Positions 7,176 to 10,746 of a stretch of 10,746 nucleotides of DNA are shown here, one piece after another (position 1 is the first letter of the stretch; every line of letters starts with the position of its first letter). Location of the stretch: assembly GCA_035254305.1 (NCBI GenBank), contig DATFAS010000043.1:1-10746 (forward strand), written 5' to 3'. The DNA comes from DATFAS01 sp035254305 (lineage in GTDB: Bacteria > Bacillota > Bacilli > Aneurinibacillales > RAOX-1). Both the position numbers and the translations under genes were made by a program. The notes below the pieces were generated by a model. It saw nothing but the letters and a program-made list of their open reading frames with translations. It searched no databases and was not told where the DNA came from.

Positions 7176-7398
7176 AATGCTGGATTAATGTTGTCCATCC
7201 ATTATCATTTACATTGTATTAATATCCTAGAAAAATATCAAGCACAACTCGCAAAATTTCTTTGTAAAATCTATATTAAAAATTTGTCCCATTCGGAAAT
7301 GGAACCCTTTCTCCCCAAATATTATTTTTATCCCTTCTATATCATTTTATCCACTTAAATATAGTGGTAAATATCAGGGGAATTCATGGTCCAATTTA

Positions 7399-7407
7399 TG
7401 TTACAAT
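7399..7407 (+). promoter_or_regulatory. Extended -10 promoter of the LysM gene
   Basis: TGTTACAAT provides the TGn extension (7399-7401) and a TACAAT hexamer (7402-7407), a common sigma-A extended -10 form. No good -35 is seen at 17 bases, as is usual for this class. Transcription would begin near 7414, about 40 bases before the ATG at 7453, which leaves room for the GGTGGGG ribosome site at 7438-7444. Confidence 0.5.
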
Positions 7408-7452
7408 GGGAAAAATGATCAAATAGATAAAGTATTCGGTGGGGTAAATGAA

Positions 7453-8127
7453 ATGGAACTTAAAAAGAAATTAGAACAGCAAGTTGAGAATAATGGTGAA
7501 AAGCCAATAGTTAATCCTTCCAAAGAAGGAGGAGAAAATCCTCCACAAGGACTTCCTCCACGAAAGAAAAAGCAATTAAAAGAGGAAAAAACAGTTCCCA
7601 GAAAGCCTAAGGGGGGTTCCTCAGTAGCTTTTGTGGTACTAGGGATCTTTCTTCTTATGTTCGGATTATGGTATATCGGCGGGAAGAGTAAAGCCCCTTC
7701 AAATAAAGAAGATACGCTACAGGGACTTGAAGTCAATACGGCTAAGGAGACCTTCTCTCCTTCCCAAAACAATGAGGTACAGTCTGCCCGTACAGGCGGG
7801 GAAGTACCACCTGTTACTGGGCAACAACCACAAACACAGGATTCCAAAAGTATGGAGCAGACTAGTAGTGTTGAACAAACACCTACTGATCCTAAAGAAG
7901 GCAGTGTTCAAACAGAGTCAAACGAGCAAACGGATATAAATAAAGCAGTTCAAACTCGAGTCATTAAACACAAGGTTCAAACCGGAGACACACTCTATAA
8001 AATTTCGCTAAAGTATTACCACACAGGCCGCTATACGGACTACCTTGCTAAACACAATCACCTAAAATCACCAAGCGACCTTACTGTTGGAAAAATCATA
8101 GAGGTGCCTGAGCAACCGCTGGAATAG
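7453..8127 (+). CDS. YpbE-like membrane-anchored LysM protein
   Basis: This is a predicted single-pass membrane protein with an outward-facing peptidoglycan-binding LysM domain. The 224 residues comprise a hydrophilic, Lys/Glu/Pro-rich cytoplasmic segment (1-54), one membrane helix (about 56-75, VAFVVLGIFLLMFGLWYIGG), a long low-complexity linker rich in Gln, Thr, Ser and Glu (about 78-170), and a C-terminal LysM (about 172-218) with the typical HKVQTGDTLYKIS opening and a VGKIIEVP end. The positive-inside rule puts the N-terminus in the cytoplasm. B. subtilis YpbE has the same architecture and also maps near fer, which supports orthology but does not give a function. Start: ATG 7453 is eight bases after GGTGGGG; the out-of-frame ATG at 7448 stops at once. 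The gene converges on an L,D-transpeptidase gene with only seven bases between stops, so both neighbours act on the wall. Confidence 0.85.
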   Translation: MELKKKLEQQVENNGEKPIVNPSKEGGENPPQGLPPRKKKQLKEEKTVPRKPKGGSSVAFVVLGIFLLMFGLWYIGGKSKAPSNKEDTLQGLEVNTAKETFSPSQNNEVQSARTGGEVPPVTGQQPQTQDSKSMEQTSSVEQTPTDPKEGSVQTESNEQTDINKAVQTRVIKHKVQTGDTLYKISLKYYHTGRYTDYLAKHNHLKSPSDLTVGKIIEVPEQPLE

Positions 8128-8134
8128 TCGTTGA

Positions 8135-8479
8135 TTAATGCTGGCGAATTAACACCGAAGTACCAATGGGAACCATTCGGGATAGCTCTAGTACATCATT
8201 GTTATACATACGAACACATCCATGAGACACTTGATGCCCAATGGACCAGGGGGCATTTGTCCCGTGAATCCCATAATGGGGTCGACTTAAGCCCATCCAA
8301 AGAACGCCAAATGGTCCGCCTGGATGTGGAACCTTGCTTATAATTTTATATTGTCCAGTAGGGGTAGTAGTAAGCATTTTCCCAATACCGACAGGGTATG
8401 CTTTAATCAAATTATGATTTTCATCATATAAAAAAAGCTTTCTTTGGTTAAGGGATATGAAAATGGAGTAAAAGGCCAA
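8135..8479 (-). CDS. L,D-transpeptidase, YkuD domain
   Basis: This enzyme class uses a catalytic cysteine to form 3-3 cross-links or attach groups to the peptidoglycan stem tetrapeptide. From the TTG at 8479 the product has 114 residues, almost entirely a YkuD domain. The N-terminal strands ISLNQRKLFLYDENHNLIKAY are followed by PVGIGK and TPTGQYKI, then the active site with HGT (72-74) and SHGCVRM (85-91), including catalytic C88 and R90. The frame extends to an ATG at 8557, but that start has no ribosome site and adds 26 residues with no domain character. TTG 8479 follows AGGTGA (complement of 8485-8490) at five bases and puts the first residues right at the domain edge, as in other short Bacillales members. 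No signal peptide is visible, so export is unexplained, as for B. subtilis YkuD. Neighbouring LysM and acyltransferase genes fit an envelope role. Confidence 0.88.
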   Translation of the reverse strand: MAFYSIFISLNQRKLFLYDENHNLIKAYPVGIGKMLTTTPTGQYKIISKVPHPGGPFGVLWMGLSRPHYGIHGTNAPWSIGHQVSHGCVRMYNNDVLELSRMVPIGTSVLIRQH

Positions 8480-8574
8480 AAGTTTCACCTGTTTCACTTT
8501 TTTATTTACATTATGTGGGGAATGAGAAATGGAATACATTTTTATAAGAAAAATCATTTCAAATCGATGGATGA

Positions 8575-8604
8575 TTGACCGGTTTTAGTTGAAAAAGGTA
8601 CAAT
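8575..8604 (+). promoter_or_regulatory. Sigma-A promoter of the plsC-like gene
   Basis: TTGACC (8575-8580) and TACAAT (8599-8604) are separated by 18 bases, a good vegetative promoter. Transcription would begin near 8611. This places the TTG at 8589 outside the transcript and supports the ATG at 8634 as the true start of the acyltransferase gene. Confidence 0.7.
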
Positions 8605-8633
8605 ACGGTTTATATAAAGAGGAGAGGGTAGTT

Positions 8634-9194
8634 ATGGTTTATAGAATGGTTCGTACAGTTGTGTATATTTGGCTGCATCTACGATTCCGTATCAAAATTG
8701 AAGGGGTTCATCATATACCTGAAGGTTCATGTATTTTGGCGATGAATCATGTAAGTAACTTTGATCCTCTATTAGTTGGGGTACACACTCCGAGAAAAAT
8801 GTTTATTATGGCAAAAGAGGAATTGTTTCGTTCCAAACTTTTTGCCTGGCTAATAACAGAAATGGGGTCATTTCCAGTTAAAAGAGGAAGTGCAGATTTA
8901 AAATCATTAAAACATACACTGAAATTACTTCAACAAGGGAATATTTTCTCTATTTTTATAGAAGGTACACGTTCGAAATCAGGGCAGATGCAAGAACCCA
9001 AAAAAGGAATAGGTTTTCTAGTTGAGAAAAGTAAAGCACCGGTTATCCCTACCTATATCTATGGAGTGAAAGGCAAGTGGGGGTCGAGGGCTGGCGTCAT
9101 CTTTGGTCCTCCACTAAAATTCGACACAACGGATTATGTGGAGATTGCTAACCAAGTAGCACAATCTATACAGAATTTAGAAAAGACAATCTAA
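8634..9194 (+). CDS. plsC: 1-acyl-sn-glycerol-3-phosphate acyltransferase (PlsC family)
   Basis: PlsC enzymes transfer an acyl group from acyl-ACP or acyl-CoA to lysophosphatidic acid, forming phosphatidic acid at the inner face of the membrane for phospholipid synthesis. The 186-residue product has a short hydrophobic N-terminus (VRTVVYIWLHLRF). Acyltransferase block I is NHVSNFDP with H39 and D44, the basic PVKRGSAD stretch (81-88) follows, block III is FIEGTRSKSG (108-117), and block IV is VPVIPTYIYG-like (APVIPTYIYG, 135-144). Length is in the usual 190-240 range, slightly short. Start: ATG 8634 with the GAGGAGAGGG site at 8619-8628. The frame also opens at TTG 8589, but that codon has no ribosome site and lies inside the promoter. 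It is a single-gene transcript with its own promoter and terminator. Family members with other acceptors exist, so substrate is by analogy. Confidence 0.87.
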   Translation: MVYRMVRTVVYIWLHLRFRIKIEGVHHIPEGSCILAMNHVSNFDPLLVGVHTPRKMFIMAKEELFRSKLFAWLITEMGSFPVKRGSADLKSLKHTLKLLQQGNIFSIFIEGTRSKSGQMQEPKKGIGFLVEKSKAPVIPTYIYGVKGKWGSRAGVIFGPPLKFDTTDYVEIANQVAQSIQNLEKTI

Positions 9195-9202
9195 ATATGA
9201 GT

Positions 9203-9240
9203 AAAACCCGGTACTTACTACAGTGAGCACCGGGTTTTTT
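9203..9240. terminator. Strong terminator between plsC and the convergent small gene
   Basis: AAAACCCGGT (9203-9212) pairs with ACCGGGTTTT (9229-9238). The stem continues, after one mismatch, with CTTAC against GTGAG (one G-T pair) around a TACA loop. T runs through 9235-9240 on the plus strand. It lies nine bases after the plsC stop. On the minus strand the complementary run of four T ends the hairpin just after the small gene at 9241, so it may serve both. Confidence 0.88.
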
Positions 9241-9378
9241 CTATTCTTCATGCTGTTCTTCCTTAGTGTGGGGGAATTCAATATCCATCGCAAATTCATT
9301 TAGTTGCTGATTGATTCCATCTTTTTCAATTTGATTTTGCTTTAGTAATTTCGAGATCAGTGAATCCATTTGGCTCAT
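9241..9378 (-). CDS. Small hydrophilic protein, 45 residues, unknown function
   Basis: This short gene lies on the minus strand between plsC and the helicase gene. It starts at ATG 9376-9378, preceded by AAAAAGGGG (complement of 9387-9395) at eight bases, and stops at TAG 9241-9243. The 45-residue product begins MSQMDSLISKLLKQNQIEKD, reads as a Gln/Asn/Glu/Lys-rich amphipathic helix, and ends with an acidic tail (FPHTKEEQHEE). There is no cysteine, no membrane segment and no signal peptide; a short coiled coil or protein-protein docking peptide is possible. I do not recognise the family. It is divergent from the helicase gene, with 70 bases between the starts, and closed by the hairpin at 9203-9240. 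Good ribosome site, compact placement and protein-like composition make it probably real. Confidence 0.65.
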   Translation of the reverse strand: MSQMDSLISKLLKQNQIEKDGINQQLNEFAMDIEFPHTKEEQHEE

Positions 9379-9448
9379 GTTTTACACCCCTTTTTGGGTA
9401 TCCTAACCGTTAAAAAGAATTTCATACATAAACAAAGGAGATTCCCAT

Positions 9449-10681
9449 ATGCTTAAACGTCAGGATTATCCACTCATTGTCCAAAGTGATCGAACATTAT
9501 TATTAGAGGTTGAGCATCCCCTATTCGAAGAAGTTCGTCAGGCCATCTCTCCATTCTCAGAGTTAATAAAGAGTCCAGAGTATATTCATACCTATCGAAT
9601 TACACCCCTAAGTATATGGAATGCTTGTTCGCTAGGAATGGACGCAGAAATGATTTGTCTACCTTTAATGAAATATTCAAAGTATGGAGTTGCAGATCAG
9701 TTATTAACTGGGATAAGGGAATATGTTGCTAGATATGGCCTATTGAAGATTGAAAAACAGAGAGATCAGCTTTGGTTAACAAGTAAGGATTCCAATGTGT
9801 TAACTGACATTCTAAGATTTAGAGATATTCTTAAATGGGTAGGAGAAGAACGGACGGAAAAGGGTGTTGTTATAGATTCCTATGCACGAGGGATCATTAA
9901 ACAAGAGCTTATTCGTTTGGGCTATCCGATTCAAGATCTAGCGGGTTACTCCAATGGAACTCAACTAGAAATGAGTCTTCAGGAAACAACTCTACGGCCT
10001 TACCAGCAAGGTGCTATGAATTCCTTTTATTGTAACGGTTCATTATATGGAGGAAATGGTGTGTTGGTTTTACCATGCGGGGCTGGTAAGACGGTGATTG
10101 GTATAGCCACAATGGTGAAGGTTGGGATGGAAACACTGATTTTAACGACGAATGTCACTTCTGTTCGACAATGGATGAAAGAAATATTACAACGAACTAA
10201 TCTGACGAATGGTGAAGTAGGTGAATTTACTGGTGAATGTAAAGAAATTAAACCGGTTACGGTCTCAACTTATCAAATGCTTACTTTCAAGAAAAATCAA
10301 AATTTCCACCATATAAATTTATTTAATGAAAGGAATTGGGGATTAATTATCTATGATGAAGTCCATTTACTCCCAGCTCCTGTTTTCCGGTTAACTGCTG
10401 ATATTCAAGCGAAAAGAAGATTGGGATTGACGGCTTCGCTAATTCGAGAAGATGGGCGTGAAGAAGAGGTTTTCACACTGGTAGGGCCAAAAAAATATGA
10501 TATCCCATGGCGAGATTTAGAGAAGGATGGTTGGATTGCACAGGCAACATGTGCCGAGGTAAGAGTCCCCATGGATTTCTCCTTACGAGAGGAATACGCC
10601 TATAGTAATTCCCGTCAGAAGTTTCGTGTGGCTGCTGAAAACCCAGAAAAAAAACAAATAATAAACCTGAATTATTCATAG
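9449..10681 (+). CDS. XPB/RAD25-like superfamily 2 DNA helicase, truncated after the first RecA domain
   Basis: This is an ATP-dependent DNA helicase of the XPB (COG1061) type, found in some Bacillales and linked by homology to nucleotide excision repair; the bacterial role is not well defined. The 410 residues show an N-terminal helicase-associated region (about 1-175), then RecA domain 1 with Walker A LPCGAGKT (208-215), motif Ia (LTTNVTSVRQW), DEVH box (303-306) in place of DEAH as in XPB, and motif III LGLTASLIREDG (325-336). A linker to the second RecA domain follows (ENPEKKQII, 397-405), then NLNYS and a stop. Motifs IV-VI of RecA domain 2 are missing; full-length relatives are about 550 residues. 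No frame downstream restores them, so the gene is broken rather than frameshifted, probably by an insertion near 10666. Start ATG 9449 has AAAGGAG (9434-9440) eight bases ahead. The product as shown should not unwind DNA. Confidence 0.85.
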   Translation: MLKRQDYPLIVQSDRTLLLEVEHPLFEEVRQAISPFSELIKSPEYIHTYRITPLSIWNACSLGMDAEMICLPLMKYSKYGVADQLLTGIREYVARYGLLKIEKQRDQLWLTSKDSNVLTDILRFRDILKWVGEERTEKGVVIDSYARGIIKQELIRLGYPIQDLAGYSNGTQLEMSLQETTLRPYQQGAMNSFYCNGSLYGGNGVLVLPCGAGKTVIGIATMVKVGMETLILTTNVTSVRQWMKEILQRTNLTNGEVGEFTGECKEIKPVTVSTYQMLTFKKNQNFHHINLFNERNWGLIIYDEVHLLPAPVFRLTADIQAKRRLGLTASLIREDGREEEVFTLVGPKKYDIPWRDLEKDGWIAQATCAEVRVPMDFSLREEYAYSNSRQKFRVAAENPEKKQIINLNYS

Positions 10682-10746
10682 CTCCTCTAAGATCATGCAT
10701 TTAATCCAGAAATTAATTATTTTTCTTTTCCTAATAAAAGGGTTAG
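10666..10746. mobile_element. Possible end of an inserted element disrupting the helicase gene
   Basis: From about 10666 the helicase similarity stops abruptly and the sequence becomes AT-rich with stops in most frames. The first bases, CCTGAATTATTCATAG (10666-10681), include the near-palindrome TGAATTATTCA and look like the terminal repeat of an insertion sequence. Some IS1380-type elements begin with CCT, but I cannot confirm a family. No transposase frame is reached before the window ends. The exact junction is uncertain by a few bases. A deletion or other rearrangement is the alternative. Confidence 0.3.

Larger units (their letters stand above)
7111..7452. other. Intergenic region between fer and the LysM gene
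   Basis: This 342-base AT-rich gap separates two divergently transcribed genes. It holds the fer ribosome site (7121-7126), the Rex/Fnr-like inverted repeat (7147-7175) and the extended -10 promoter of the LysM gene (7399-7407). A small imperfect inverted repeat CCACT (7351-7355) / AGTGG (7363-7367) lies about 35 bases ahead of that -10 box and could be an operator, but its arms are only five bases. The open frame at 7143-7358 lacks a ribosome site and looks random. Nothing else is recognised, and no RNA gene is seen. Confidence 0.6.

Noticed and set aside
7143..7358. Plus-strand open frame of 71 codons in the fer-LysM gap
   Set aside because: No ribosome site, composition typical of random AT-rich DNA, and it overlaps the operator-like repeat and promoter region.
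7419..7847. Long minus-strand open frame opposite the LysM gene
   Set aside because: It mirrors the codon bias of the real gene; its Cys/Ser/Pro-rich translation has no domain and it has no ribosome site.
8131..8343. Plus-strand frame opposite the L,D-transpeptidase
   Set aside because: It is the shadow of the YkuD coding strand; the catalytic motifs are clearly on the minus strand.
10647..10654. Run of eight A as a frameshift that ended the helicase
   Set aside because: Shifting by one in either direction leads to quick stops or to sequence unlike the second RecA domain, and helicase-like residues continue beyond the run.
1..10746. A defence island, CRISPR array, toxin-antitoxin pair, tRNA or riboswitch
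   Set aside because: No repeats with regular spacing, no recognisable effector genes and no cloverleaf or riboswitch cores were seen. The helicase with its small divergent neighbour is not enough to claim a defence system.

Overview
The window looks like a chromosomal stretch from a low-to-moderate-GC Firmicute of the order Bacillales. The evidence is a resB-resC-resD-resE cluster very close to the Bacillus subtilis arrangement, strong AGGAGG-type ribosome binding sites, several GTG/TTG starts, a Bacillus-type single-cluster [4Fe-4S] ferredoxin, a YpbE-like LysM membrane protein and a YkuD-type L,D-transpeptidase. The XPB-type helicase suggests a relative of Paenibacillaceae or Alicyclobacillaceae rather than B. 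subtilis itself; that placement is inference. No RNA gene, CRISPR array or complete mobile element is visible.

Layout. 1-5496 is one tightly packed plus-strand block: the 3' part of resB (system II cytochrome c maturation), resC (the haem-handling WWD partner), resD and resE (response regulator and sensor kinase of aerobic/anaerobic respiration), then a HAD-superfamily phosphatase-like gene 24 bases after resE. 5565-5852 encodes a small acidic protein of unknown function and ends in a clear terminator. 5906-6022 holds a 38-codon coding-like stretch that runs into the ribosome binding site of a DUF92 membrane protein (6025-6825). A bidirectional terminator separates this from the minus-strand ferredoxin gene (6880-7110). 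The 342-base gap 7111-7452 holds an inverted repeat resembling a Rex/Fnr operator, placed upstream of the ferredoxin gene, and an extended -10 promoter for the LysM gene (7453-8127). That gene converges, with 7 bases between, on an L,D-transpeptidase gene (8135-8479, minus). A good sigma-A promoter then drives a PlsC-type acyltransferase gene (8634-9194), which ends in a strong terminator. A 45-residue minus-strand small protein gene (9241-9378) is divergent from an XPB/RAD25-like helicase gene (9449-10681).

How the genes fit together. The left half is about respiration and redox: ResB/ResC attach haem to c-type cytochromes, ResD/ResE regulate respiratory genes, and the ferredoxin is an electron carrier. 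The right half concerns the cell envelope (LysM protein, L,D-transpeptidase, lysophosphatidate acyltransferase).

The most notable anomaly is at the right edge. The helicase stops just after its first RecA domain, and no reading frame restores the second. The sequence after the break looks like AT-rich noncoding DNA, which suggests an insertion element or other rearrangement. I do not see a convincing new multi-gene system. The points worth following are the broken helicase, the redox-type operator, two small genes easily missed, and the HAD gene joined to the res operon.
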